A stretch of 40,209 bases of DNA. Origin: a virus. Made by a program: the position numbers and the translations under genes. The DNA lies in the IMG/VR virus record IMGVR_UViG_3300020147_000019, positions 1-40,209 of that record, one strand, 5' to 3'. Positions 25,036 to 32,016 of the stretch are shown here, piece by piece. Each line of letters opens with the position of its first letter. The stretch's first letter is position 1. Under the pieces are notes generated by a model. The model was given only the letters and a program-made list of their open reading frames with translations, had not been told where the DNA came from and did no database searches.

Positions 25036-26193
25036 ATGAGCCGGTTAAACTACTCCTGGACAGATCCTGTGGTCTGTCACTATGGCTATGATCTTACAAA
25101 ATCATGGTTCGTTTATTTCGATTTTACTGACGACCTCACCAAGAGAAAAAAACGTTTTCAATTCCGAGGCGAGATCAACAAGTTTTCCAATAAGGAAGAA
25201 AGAATAAAAGAGGCCAACGGCCTGAAGCGTTTTTGGAAACTGGAACTGGAAAACGGCTGGAATCCGTTCATGAAGGACCGGGTAAAGAAACTTCCAATCC
25301 ATTACACCATTTTCGAGGGACTTGACGCGGTGCTGAAGGTGCATTTGCCGACGCTGCAAAAGCGAACAAAAGAAACCTATCATTACGTTGTGCGACTGTT
25401 CAAAGAGTGGCTGACTAAAGAAGGCATGGATAATATTTCCCTGGCAGAATTTACAAAGCAGGATGCACAGGTATATCTTGACACGCTGATTACAGAAAGG
25501 GGATATTCAGGAAGGACCCACAATGACCACTTGATCATTTTAGCCACCCTTTTTAATGTGATGCTGGCAAAGGAATGGATCATCAAAAATCCTTTTAAAA
25601 AGATCGATCGACGACCTGCGCAGATCGGAAGGAACATTGCTTTCACTGATTCCGAGAAGGAAGAATTACGTGAATTATTGATGAAAAAAGATGAACGCCT
25701 GTTTTACTTTACTCAGATAATGTACTTCACATTTATCCGGCGCACGGAGCTTGCCCGGCTTAGGGTTGGAGACTTCGACCTGGTAAACAAAACAATTATC
25801 ATCCCTTCCAATATTTCAAAGAATGGCGAGCAGGAAAGTGTAGTTATTCCGGTGGGGCTGGAGCCCATTTTAAGACGCATGAGGCTTGATCACTATCCAT
25901 CCGGTTATTATGTCTTTGGGAGGCATTTGTTTACTTCGGACGTTATTTATTCCAATGTGAATCACATATCAACCAGGCATAACAAGTTTGTGAAGCAGTT
26001 AGAGATTCATAGTTCAAAAACCTTGTACAGCTGGAAACATTCTGGAGTTTGTGCCGCTTACTATGCGACCGGGAAGGATGTATATGCGTTGATGCGCCAG
26101 TTGAGACACAAGAGCCTTGAGACTACAATGGTCTATTTGAAGTCCCTGGGGCTGATACAGAACGATGTTTTCAGGAATGCGATGATTGCTTGA
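25036..26193 (+). CDS. int: tyrosine recombinase integrase
   Basis: A 385-residue integrase with an N-terminal arm-binding-like domain (1-85), a SAM-like core-binding domain (about 95-190) and a catalytic domain (about 200-375). Catalytic candidates are Arg235 in FIRRTELARLRVGD, Lys262 in the beta turn, box II YSWKHSG (Lys334, His335), His358 in QLRHKSLETT and the nucleophile Tyr367. Box II has Lys where the canonical H-x-x-R motif has Arg; I recall YSxKHTG-like variants in Bacteroidota phage integrases. It starts right at the last repeat of the putative attP. Confidence 0.92.
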   Translation: MSRLNYSWTDPVVCHYGYDLTKSWFVYFDFTDDLTKRKKRFQFRGEINKFSNKEERIKEANGLKRFWKLELENGWNPFMKDRVKKLPIHYTIFEGLDAVLKVHLPTLQKRTKETYHYVVRLFKEWLTKEGMDNISLAEFTKQDAQVYLDTLITERGYSGRTHNDHLIILATLFNVMLAKEWIIKNPFKKIDRRPAQIGRNIAFTDSEKEELRELLMKKDERLFYFTQIMYFTFIRRTELARLRVGDFDLVNKTIIIPSNISKNGEQESVVIPVGLEPILRRMRLDHYPSGYYVFGRHLFTSDVIYSNVNHISTRHNKFVKQLEIHSSKTLYSWKHSGVCAAYYATGKDVYALMRQLRHKSLETTMVYLKSLGLIQNDVFRNAMIA

Positions 26194-26207
26194 GGCGGTA
26201 AGTGTAG

Positions 26208-26441
26208 TTATTGATTTGTTTTAAATATCAATCGGCCTTCATCCCCGCGTCTTGGAATCAGGGTTATTCTACATCGGCATCCACCCTTTCGGGTACATCC
26301 GGCGTGGAATGATACTAAGTTTTCATAAGCAGTTTTCATTTCCATTATCACCCCGTTTAATGAACTACAATGCTCACAGGAATTATTTGCGGCACTCCAT
26401 TTAACAAACACCTCAAAGGGTAAAGATTTGGCTTGCTCCAT
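26208..26441 (-). pseudogene. head morphogenesis protein C-terminal fragment (SPP1 gp7-like)
   Basis: A 77-residue minus-strand ORF matching the C-terminal region of the head protein at 3966-4892. Shared blocks in order are LPFEV, KWSAA, CRCRIT, IP(K/R)R and GRLI. The spaced Cys residues NSCEHCSSLNG and HAGCTRKGGCRCR are characteristic of the gp7-like domain. The frame stays open for about 25 more codons upstream of the ATG without a standard start and lacks the ARTE-containing body. It is probably a remnant of another phage, although a small functional domain protein cannot be excluded. Confidence 0.6.
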
Positions 26442-26523
26442 ATGTGCAAGGGAATATCGAATGTTGTCTTCCAGTTTGATGGTTTTGAAATTTATTTTAT
26501 TAATCTCCCCCGATTACACATAA

Positions 26524-27108
26524 TTATTCTTGCAGTTTAGATACTGCCTCTTTCAGTCTTTGCAACATTTCCTCAACGTTCTTTATTTGCAGCCCAACCG
26601 TGGAGTAGGATCGGTATCTATCAACTTTTACTTGGTACGTCCACTGAAGTTCTTTTTTGATTATGGTATTGTAAGCGGCGAATTGAACATCATTGCACGT
26701 ATAAATATATTCGGTTCCTTCATCCTCCACATTTTGTTTATTTGCCACGAGAAAGTCAAGAAATTTAATTAGTCCAGGCAATTCATCTACATCAATGTAA
26801 CCAACGTAAGTATTTCTGGCATCAGTTGAATAAGTTGACAAGTAAAGTCCTTTCGTTATTAGACCACTCGCAACATCTTTTATAGTCAATGTCTTTAACG
26901 CCAGGTTGTTGGTTCCGATATTATACATAGCTAAAATGACCGCCCCCTTCGGGGAGTATTCCCATACGTCTTTGTATTGCTTTTTGATAATAGTACCGAC
27001 TTTGATTGCGTTCGCCTCCAACTTAGTATTTACGCTATTGGAGTCAATGTCTTGGGCGGCAGCCCATATGCCAGAAAAAAGGCAGCTTATAAAAATTATG
27101 TATTTCAT
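26524..27108 (-). CDS. exported hypothetical protein (lysogenic-conversion candidate)
   Basis: A 194-residue minus-strand protein with signal peptide MKYIIFISCLFSGIWAAAQ. The mature part is soluble, with a possible coiled coil at the end (IKNVEEMLQRLKEAVSKLQE). I do not recognise a family. It lies between integrase and repressor in leftward orientation, a typical place for genes expressed from the prophage that alter the host surface. Its start resembles that of the neighbouring barrel gene. Confidence 0.7.
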   Translation of the reverse strand: MKYIIFISCLFSGIWAAAQDIDSNSVNTKLEANAIKVGTIIKKQYKDVWEYSPKGAVILAMYNIGTNNLALKTLTIKDVASGLITKGLYLSTYSTDARNTYVGYIDVDELPGLIKFLDFLVANKQNVEDEGTEYIYTCNDVQFAAYNTIIKKELQWTYQVKVDRYRSYSTVGLQIKNVEEMLQRLKEAVSKLQE

Positions 27109-27219
27109 TTATTTCAATATTGATTACCTAAACCTGAGCAAGTAGTAGGCTCAATTATCTCTTAGAAAATTGTCGACCCACCAGTTCTGAGATTATTTCG
27201 CGCAAGAAGGGCCTGTTAG

Positions 27220-27726
27220 TTATTTGATCACGGCGCCGATCTTTAATGCGACACCATTATACATTACATGGTCGCCACGTCTTGTAAAAGTATGAGATGC
27301 AAAACCAACATTAATAAAGCCGCCTCCTAAAGTTTTGTTCGAAAATTTAATACCTCCGCCTGCAAACAGTGCCAAACCTCCCGAATTTGTTTGTCCGTTT
27401 TCGGTCCTATTGTAAATTCCGATACCCGGCGCAAGTATCAACATTGGAGAAACTTTCCCTGGCTTTTCATTAAATACAAACGATGTCCTTAGCTGCAAGG
27501 GAACAACTACACCTCCGAATGACTGAAAGCGCATGACCCCTATTTCTCCGCCGATAAAAAAATTTTTTCCTGCTTGTGCGTTGGCGCTAAAGTGAGCACC
27601 CACTATTGGATTTTGATTCTGCAAGAACGATCCTGAGGCACTAACTGTAAAGTATCCTTTGCGTTGTGCCATAGAAAGAGTAGGAATTAAGCACAAAGCA
27701 AAAATTATATATTTCATTTCTTTCAT
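27220..27726 (-). CDS. outer-membrane beta-barrel-like protein
   Basis: A 168-residue minus-strand protein. The signal peptide MKYIIFALCLIPTLSMAQ starts at the second Met (27717); ATG 27726 is three codons earlier. The mature chain alternates Gly-rich beta strands (GKNFFIGGEIGVMRF, GGLALFAGGGIKF, GGGFINVGFASHTF) in the style of small OmpA/OMP_b-brl barrels. It is encoded leftward next to the repressor and is probably expressed in the lysogen. Superinfection exclusion by surface change is a plausible but untested role. Confidence 0.72.
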   Translation of the reverse strand: MKEMKYIIFALCLIPTLSMAQRKGYFTVSASGSFLQNQNPIVGAHFSANAQAGKNFFIGGEIGVMRFQSFGGVVVPLQLRTSFVFNEKPGKVSPMLILAPGIGIYNRTENGQTNSGGLALFAGGGIKFSNKTLGGGFINVGFASHTFTRRGDHVMYNGVALKIGAVIK

Positions 27727-27842
27727 GTTAGTAAATATACTTCACCTGATTTAGCTAAATACCTTAGTAAAGTTACTATCTTGGTCGTCCTGTTTTTCTT
27801 ACGTACCATGATCTACAGGCAGCATCAACAAATCTGAGCACT

Positions 27843-28034
27843 ATGAGCCCAAACAAACGCCGTGAGACTCAAACAGAGCAGGCAAAATGTTCCAAATGTC
27901 CCAATCGTGAGAAATGTGCTATCGCTTGCCAGTTTTCTGGGTTTTGCCCAAAGGAGAGCGAGAAAATGTCACTTCCTGGAATGAGCTTTCTTCTTGTTCC
28001 AAAGGGACCAAATCAGAGATTCTCTGTAAATTAA
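27843..28034 (+). CDS. possible Cys-rich small protein antisense to repressor end
   Basis: A 63-residue ORF whose N-terminal third has a Cys-rich cluster, KCSKCPNREKCAIACQ and SGFCPK (six Cys), like a zinc or cluster-binding knuckle. The Cys cluster begins before the repressor stop, and the rest overlaps the repressor gene on the other strand. No ribosome binding site stands out. It may be real or a chance ORF. Confidence 0.3.
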   Translation: MSPNKRRETQTEQAKCSKCPNREKCAIACQFSGFCPKESEKMSLPGMSFLLVPKGPNQRFSVN

Positions 28035-28332
28035 TTTTCAGGGTCTCAATCTCATTTCTTAACTGGGTTAGTAAGGAGTCCGGTAGCTGGAAAGCGCCGG
28101 ATTTTTCTTTTGTATGCATGGGCTCTTCCCCTTCAAGAATCCAACCTGTACGAACCCCGAACTGGGAAGATATTTCCAAAATTTGCTTTAACGTATTGCC
28201 CATGGTGCCCTTCAGCACCTTCCCGAACTGACCTCGATCTACTCCAATGCGTTCAGCAAATTCCTGAATGTTCAAGTTGCTATCCTCAACAATCTTATTT
28301 AATCTTCCTTCTATCGTTGATATCTCCGGCAA
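27919..28332 (-). CDS. CI-like repressor (XRE-family HTH)
   Basis: A 137-residue minus-strand protein with an XRE helix-turn-helix at about 8-65 (NIQEFAERIGVDRGQFGKVL, then TLKQILEISSQFGVRTGWIL). A C-terminal coiled-coil-like segment (about 85-108) is probably for dimerisation. There is no S24/LexA peptidase domain, so induction would not use classic self-cleavage. The only usable start is TTG at 28332, since a stop lies just upstream. The neighbouring palindromic operator and divergent Cro-like gene support a lysogeny repressor. Confidence 0.85.
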   Translation of the reverse strand: MPEISTIEGRLNKIVEDSNLNIQEFAERIGVDRGQFGKVLKGTMGNTLKQILEISSQFGVRTGWILEGEEPMHTKEKSGAFQLPDSLLTQLRNEIETLKINLQRISDLVPLEQEESSFQEVTFSRSPLGKTQKTGKR

Positions 28333-28356
28333 TTATATATTATTAAAATAAATATG

Positions 28357-28409
28357 TAAAAATAGTTCCCGAAATATTTGGAAATGGGAATTTAGTTCCC
28401 GTATATTTA
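28357..28409. promoter_or_regulatory. divergent repressor/Cro-like operator-promoter region
   Basis: TAGTTCCCG occurs at 28363-28371 and again at 28393-28401, exactly 30 bases apart. The second copy is half of an inverted repeat GGGAATTTAGTTCCC (28386-28400). For the rightward gene a TTTG at 28377-28380 and TATATTTA at 28402-28409 fit a Bacteroidota TTTG/TAnnTTTG promoter with 21 bases between, and the palindrome fills that spacer. The first copy overlaps a leftward TATTTTTA element (28357-28364). Occupation would block both promoters. Confidence 0.7.
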
Positions 28410-28448
28410 CACCTGTAAAGCCAAATGTAAAAACAAATAAGCAAAAAA

Positions 28449-28667
28449 ATGAGAGACAGAAAAAGACGCAGCGAATCATTAACCACAGAGGAAAGAAGGG
28501 CCTTTTTAAAATATGTCCAGTCTTTCCCTACCAAAATAGATGCGGCGATTGATCTGGGTGTTTCACGGCAGACATTGGGGGGATTGATTTTCAGAGGTAG
28601 CGGTCATCCTGATACTATCAGAGCCATCCGAGAAAAGTTAGGCGCCTTAACTCTTGTACGGGCTTAA
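28449..28667 (+). CDS. Cro-like small DNA-binding protein
   Basis: A 72-residue basic protein divergent from the repressor. A helix-turn-helix is visible at about 30-62 (TKIDAAIDLGVSRQTLGGLI, then GSGHPDTIRAIREKL). It is the first rightward gene after the operator region, with a leader of about 33 bases from the predicted start site. By position it should act as Cro or an early regulator. Confidence 0.75.
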   Translation: MRDRKRRSESLTTEERRAFLKYVQSFPTKIDAAIDLGVSRQTLGGLIFRGSGHPDTIRAIREKLGALTLVRA

Positions 28668-28740
28668 AAAACGGGCTGGCGTAAAGATTCAAAACCCATT
28701 TGCAAAGTTTTTCCTAACACGCATTTAAATAAAATACAAA

Positions 28741-28929
28741 GTGACGGATCAGCAGAAGATAGAAAAGGCCAAAGCAAAATTGTTGACGCTTCGCAACGTC
28801 TCAGCTGCCACGCTGGAAGAGGTTGATGAATTATTGAAATCAATCTCTCCAGCCGGTAGTAAACCAAAGAGAACGAACCTGAAAGAAGATCGAATCACGA
28901 AGTACCAAAGAATGTATCGCAATAAATAA
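28741..28929 (+). CDS. hypothetical protein, 62 aa
   Basis: A 62-residue helical, basic protein starting at GTG 28741. It includes TDQQKIEKAKAKLLTLRNVS and a terminal KYQRMYRNK. No family is recognised. It follows the Cro-like gene in the same direction after a 73-base gap and is followed closely by a strong hairpin. Confidence 0.5.
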   Translation: MTDQQKIEKAKAKLLTLRNVSAATLEEVDELLKSISPAGSKPKRTNLKEDRITKYQRMYRNK

Positions 28930-28932
28930 AAA

Positions 28933-28966
28933 AAGGCTGCAACTACCTCCAAGTCTTTGCAGCCTT
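28933..28966 (+). terminator. 10-bp stem hairpin between early genes
   Basis: AAGGCTGCAA (28933-28942) pairs perfectly with TTGCAGCCTT (28957-28966) around a 14-base loop containing CTACCTCC. An A tract precedes it, so it is a stem-plus-T-run terminator on the minus strand. On the plus strand it is a stable hairpin without T tract that may attenuate early transcription or shield the next start. Confidence 0.65.
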
Positions 28967-28980
28967 CAAACAAAAATGTT

Positions 28981-29247
28981 ATGAGCACAAAATTACCTCA
29001 ACTAAACGAATCAGCAAAACCAATGTTGTTTTCAATGCCCATTCACAAAAAGGATCTGTTCTTCTTGGATCGCAAAGGGCTGAAATATACAAAGACCGGA
29101 CAACCGACACTCATGGAGGATTTGGTGATGATAGAAATCGAGATCAATTCCGGCTTTGACCTGGCTGACCTGCTGCACTGCGGCAAAATGATCCAGCGTG
29201 AAGAATCAAATCAAAGTATTGACCTATACCGGAGGCGTTGGGCATGA
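28981..29247 (+). CDS. hypothetical early protein, 88 aa
   Basis: An 88-residue soluble protein from ATG 28981. A TTG at 28957 lies inside the hairpin stem and is rejected. Visible parts are HKKDLFFLDRKGLKYTKTGQ and a C-terminal INSGFDLADLLHCGKMIQRE helix. No family is recognised. Its TGA overlaps the ATG of a 46-residue gene. Confidence 0.55.
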   Translation: MSTKLPQLNESAKPMLFSMPIHKKDLFFLDRKGLKYTKTGQPTLMEDLVMIEIEINSGFDLADLLHCGKMIQREESNQSIDLYRRRWA

Positions 29248-29384
29248 GATACAACTACTGCTTTGTCTGCGCTATGATTGACCACTACTCTGAGAGATAC
29301 GCAGAGGCAAAGACAATCGAGGAAAGGAAGGTCATTCAAAAAACGCTCGTGATGTATCAAACAATGTATGAATCATTCGCATGA
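29244..29384 (+). CDS. micro-protein, 46 aa
   Basis: A 46-residue ORF, ATG 29244 to TGA 29382-29384, with ATGA overlaps at both ends. It begins MRYNYCFVCAMIDHYSERYA and continues as a charged helix (EERKVIQKTLVMYQTMYESF). No membrane segment is clear. The gene-to-gene overlaps are the main support. Confidence 0.5.
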   Translation: MRYNYCFVCAMIDHYSERYAEAKTIEERKVIQKTLVMYQTMYESFA

Positions 29385-29494
29385 TCATCGCAACCAAAAT
29401 ACTGATGTGGCTTGCATGGTTCTTAATCGTGATACCCATTGCTGCATTAGTGTTATGGCCTTTTATAACTGCCGAAAAACTGAAAAGAAAATGA
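29381..29494 (+). CDS. micro-membrane protein, 37 aa
   Basis: A 37-residue ORF that overlaps both neighbours as ATGA. It is nearly one membrane helix (ILMWLAWFLIVIPIAALVLW) with a basic end TAEKLKRK, suggesting an N-out/C-in or small single-pass peptide. It has no recognisable family. Confidence 0.5.
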   Translation: MIIATKILMWLAWFLIVIPIAALVLWPFITAEKLKRK

Positions 29495-29550
29495 GACTGT
29501 TTTTAATCATCATCGTTGGCTGGTTATTCGGCTGGCATGATCCAAAGTAA
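29491..29550 (+). CDS. micro-membrane peptide, 19 aa
   Basis: A 19-residue ORF starting at the ATGA overlap 29491. The sequence is MRLFLIIIVGWLFGWHDPK, a short hydrophobic helix. Size makes the call uncertain; it is listed because it continues the same chain of overlapping starts and stops. Confidence 0.3.
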   Translation: MRLFLIIIVGWLFGWHDPK

Positions 29551-29555
29551 AAAGC

Positions 29556-29642
29556 ATGACGTACCAACTTATCATATTCATTGCCGCGCTGATCGCTTTT
29601 GTGATTGTACTCTGGGCGGCAATAAAAATATTTCGATCATAA
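29556..29642 (+). CDS. micro-membrane protein, 28 aa
   Basis: A 28-residue ORF six bases after the preceding stop. It is a single membrane helix (LIIFIAALIAFVIVLWAAIK) with a basic end KIFRS. It lies just upstream of the terminator at 29660-29690. Confidence 0.4.
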   Translation: MTYQLIIFIAALIAFVIVLWAAIKIFRS

Positions 29643-29659
29643 GGATGGGTTTTGGTTTC

Positions 29660-29690
29660 GGCCCTACTGATCTCAGTCGGGGCCTTATTT
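29660..29690 (+). terminator. rho-independent terminator
   Basis: GGCCCTACTG (29660-29669) pairs with CAGTCGGGGCC (29674-29684) with one bulged C and one G-U pair around an ATCT loop, followed by TTATTT. It closes the micro-protein cluster. Confidence 0.75.
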
Positions 29691-30052
29691 AAAAAGTTCT
29701 TTCAAAATACGATGATCGCAGAGGGGGTAAAGAACCTGGGGGAATAACGGAATCTCCTGAGGGCGGGTTTATCCGATGAACCGCCCCTCTCCGAACATCA
29801 AAATATTTCACGGCGGTAAAATAAGCACAAGCATTCCTAACGGGATGAGGTGCAACAACGGGATCGGCAAAGTTGGTGCGAATACGAGCCGCCAAAATAC
29901 TTCCTATGACAAGTGGGGCAATAGAATAAATGCGCTTGTCAAACCGCTGAAGCCTTCAACCAATTAACACCCCGATAGCGATTTGGGAAGAGGCACAGCG
30001 GTTCTAACTTCTTTTCTCCCTCCGTAAGGATGGGTGGAATGGTGGATAATAC
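29691..30052 (+). ncRNA. structured stretch between two terminators, candidate ncRNA
   Basis: About 360 bases without a convincing gene, between terminators at 29660-29690 and 30053-30081. A hairpin GGGCGG/CCGCCC (about 29762-29784) lies near the start, and other G-rich and C-rich segments alternate. The only ORF is 29776-29967 (63 residues, MNRPSPNIKIFHGGKISTSI...), whose ATG sits inside that hairpin and whose composition is unremarkable. A stretch with its own terminator but no good ORF suggests a small RNA or a long structured leader. No known family is recognised. Confidence 0.35.
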
Positions 30053-30081
30053 GCGCCTTGTTTCTACAGGGGGCTCTTTTT
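30053..30081 (+). terminator. rho-independent terminator upstream of recombination genes
   Basis: GCGCCTTGT (30053-30061) pairs with ACAGGGGGC (30066-30074) with one mismatch and one G-U pair around TTCT, followed by TCTTTTT. It ends 12 bases before the next small gene. Confidence 0.75.
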
Positions 30082-30092
30082 AAAACAACAAC

Positions 30093-30266
30093 ATGACACT
30101 ATTAGAAATCGGAGCGGTATGCTCAGTATTTGTAAACATTGTTTTAGCCCTTGTCTACTTCAATGAATTGGGAAAGAGCAAGGCTTTAGAAACAGACCTG
30201 CACATAGCAGAAAGGGAAAGAGACAAATGGTTGAACCTGTATAGAGAAGCAATCCAAAAAAAATAA
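30093..30266 (+). CDS. single-TM small protein, 57 aa
   Basis: A 57-residue ORF from ATG 30093. Residues about 4-24 (LEIGAVCSVFVNIVLALVYF) form a membrane helix, and the remainder is a charged helix (TDLHIAERERDKWLNLYREA). It is close upstream of the next gene. Membrane-anchored coiled coil; function unknown. Confidence 0.6.
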   Translation: MTLLEIGAVCSVFVNIVLALVYFNELGKSKALETDLHIAERERDKWLNLYREAIQKK

Positions 30267-30267
30267 T

Positions 30268-30600
30268 ATGTACACCATTAACGACATCGCACGGATGGCA
30301 GGGTACCGGCAACCGCGCAAAATCACAAAACCATTCCGCTTCACCCACAACCTCACAAAAAAGGTAGTGCGTGATCTCAAAATTGTAACCGAAACGCTAC
30401 CTATTGAAGTATCTGGAACGGCATACATCACCCCCTCAGCATCCTTCGATGAACGCTTTGATGTGGACGTTGACCAGGTGATCTACAAAGGAATGGATGT
30501 ATCGGAGCTTTTGGACTTCGCAGGGGCCATGGAGGAAATTGAGGAAGCGGCAGTTGCGGCGGTTTCCGAAATGTTTAACGGTGAAAAATTATCAGCCTAA
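30268..30600 (+). CDS. hypothetical protein upstream of RecT, 110 aa
   Basis: A 110-residue acidic protein beginning MYTINDIARMAGYRQPRKIT, which could be a short DNA-binding helix. The C-terminal half is very acidic (MEEIEEAAVAAVSEMF). Its stop overlaps the recT start by one base, so the two are coupled. It takes the place where an exonuclease partner might sit, but no nuclease motif is visible. Confidence 0.6.
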   Translation: MYTINDIARMAGYRQPRKITKPFRFTHNLTKKVVRDLKIVTETLPIEVSGTAYITPSASFDERFDVDVDQVIYKGMDVSELLDFAGAMEEIEEAAVAAVSEMFNGEKLSA

Positions 30601-31538
30601 TGGACAATCAGCTTATTACAAGAACACAGTTTGCACCGGTTGAAAAACTGATGCAGGATGCAGGATTCGCACCTGAGCGTGTGAAGCAGGAAATTTCTTT
30701 TGCCATCCAATCAATCAACAAGAGTGCCCAGCTGCAAAAATGCTCAATGGACAGCCTGCTGCAGGCGGTGGTCAATGTTTCAAACGTTGGGCTCACACTA
30801 AACCCGGCAGCAAAGGAAGCATACCTGATCCCAAGATATAACGGCCTCACAAGATCAATGGAAGCAAGCCTGGACCCAAGTTACATCGGGCTTGTAAAAC
30901 TCCTTACCGATACCGGCAGCGTGAAATCCATGGTATGCCAAATCGTTCACGATAGAGACCATTTTGAAGTTGACCTGGCAAACAATACCTCACCCGTGGT
31001 TCACAAACCAGAACTATCATCCGGCGAACGTGGAAACATGAAAGGTGTATATGCGCTGGCAACCCTGGCTGATGGCACCCGGCAGGTAGAGTGGATGGAC
31101 GTGGATGAAGTAAACCAAATCAGGGACCGGAGCGAGACATACAAAGCCTTCAAAGCCGGAAAGATTCAATCATGCACATGGGCAAGCGACTACGGGGAAA
31201 TGTCCCGCAAAACCGTCATCAAACGAATTTACAAGTATCTGCCAAGGTCCGAAAAGGCTGCGGTTCTTGATAAGGCCATTGAACTGGACAACACCGACTA
31301 CATGGCAACGGATCAGCAAATTGATCTCATTGAAAACCTGATCAGGTCATCCACCTATGATGAAAGACAAAAGTCATGGCTGGAAATGGAGATCCCAACA
31401 ATGGGCGCAAAACGTGCCAGTGAGGTCATCGAAATGCTCAGGAACAATCAGCCATCCCTTCGCACCAGGATTCAGAACGGAGAAACGCTAAGCGCCGGTG
31501 AAATAGCAGGCGCGGTAAATCAGGCAGTAAATCATTAA
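30600..31538 (+). CDS. recT: RecT-family single-strand annealing protein
   Basis: A 312-residue protein with RecT family features: CSMDSLLQAVVNVSNVGLTL then NPAAKEAYLIPRYNG (about 46-82), YIGLVKLLTDTGSV (about 94-107) and the WASDYGEMSRKTVIKRIYKY segment (about 195-214). It anneals complementary strands in phage recombination. The C-terminal extension contains TDQQIDLIENLI. No RecE-type exonuclease is seen next to it. Confidence 0.93.
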   Translation: MDNQLITRTQFAPVEKLMQDAGFAPERVKQEISFAIQSINKSAQLQKCSMDSLLQAVVNVSNVGLTLNPAAKEAYLIPRYNGLTRSMEASLDPSYIGLVKLLTDTGSVKSMVCQIVHDRDHFEVDLANNTSPVVHKPELSSGERGNMKGVYALATLADGTRQVEWMDVDEVNQIRDRSETYKAFKAGKIQSCTWASDYGEMSRKTVIKRIYKYLPRSEKAAVLDKAIELDNTDYMATDQQIDLIENLIRSSTYDERQKSWLEMEIPTMGAKRASEVIEMLRNNQPSLRTRIQNGETLSAGEIAGAVNQAVNH

Positions 31539-31540
31539 CA

Positions 31541-31981
31541 ATGGTAAAGACTGAACACTACGGATATGTAAAAGATGGAGTGCTGGTGGCGGTAAATAAA
31601 AACCGTCTCGCTCAGGACTTAAAGCAATTCCCTGACTGTGATGTGGTGCTGACCATCAAGAAACGCGGCAAAAGATCACTGCTGCAGAACAATTACTACC
31701 ATGGAGTTGTTGTAAAGGAAATTCAAATCAGGCTCCGGGAGCTTGGGCATGATGTGGACTGCGATACAGTACACGAATTTCTGAAATGCAAATTTAATTC
31801 GGAGAAGGTAGTTACCCCACAGGCAGAAGTGATCGAGGTTCCAAAGTCAACAACCGAAATGAACAAGGGCGAGTTTGTAGAATATGTGGAAAGGATCAGG
31901 GCATGGGCTGCAGACATGTTGGAGATATGGATTCCTGATCCGGGGCAACAGAGCGCCCTTTTTTTTGACCGTGACTGTTAA
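31541..31981 (+). CDS. NinB-like recombination protein
   Basis: A 146-residue protein two bases after recT. The segment KKRGKRSLLQNNYYHGVVVK resembles the RS..QN...W/H helix start of NinB/Orf-type recombination mediators, and EMNKGEFVEYVERIRAWAAD matches their C-terminal helix. Position beside RecT supports a role in recombination. The assignment is by motif memory only. Confidence 0.62.
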   Translation: MVKTEHYGYVKDGVLVAVNKNRLAQDLKQFPDCDVVLTIKKRGKRSLLQNNYYHGVVVKEIQIRLRELGHDVDCDTVHEFLKCKFNSEKVVTPQAEVIEVPKSTTEMNKGEFVEYVERIRAWAADMLEIWIPDPGQQSALFFDRDC

Positions 31982-32016
31982 CGTTTGTACCAAAATAAAA
32001 CATCATTAACATAAAA

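Noticed and set aside
28957-28980. TTG start at 28957 for the 88-residue early protein
   Set aside because: The TTG is part of a perfect 10-bp stem; ATG 28981 is the better start.
29776-29967. 63-residue ORF MNRPSPNIKIF... in the region between terminators
   Set aside because: Its start codon lies inside a strong hairpin, no ribosome binding site or family is seen, so it is noted only as part of the ncRNA candidate.
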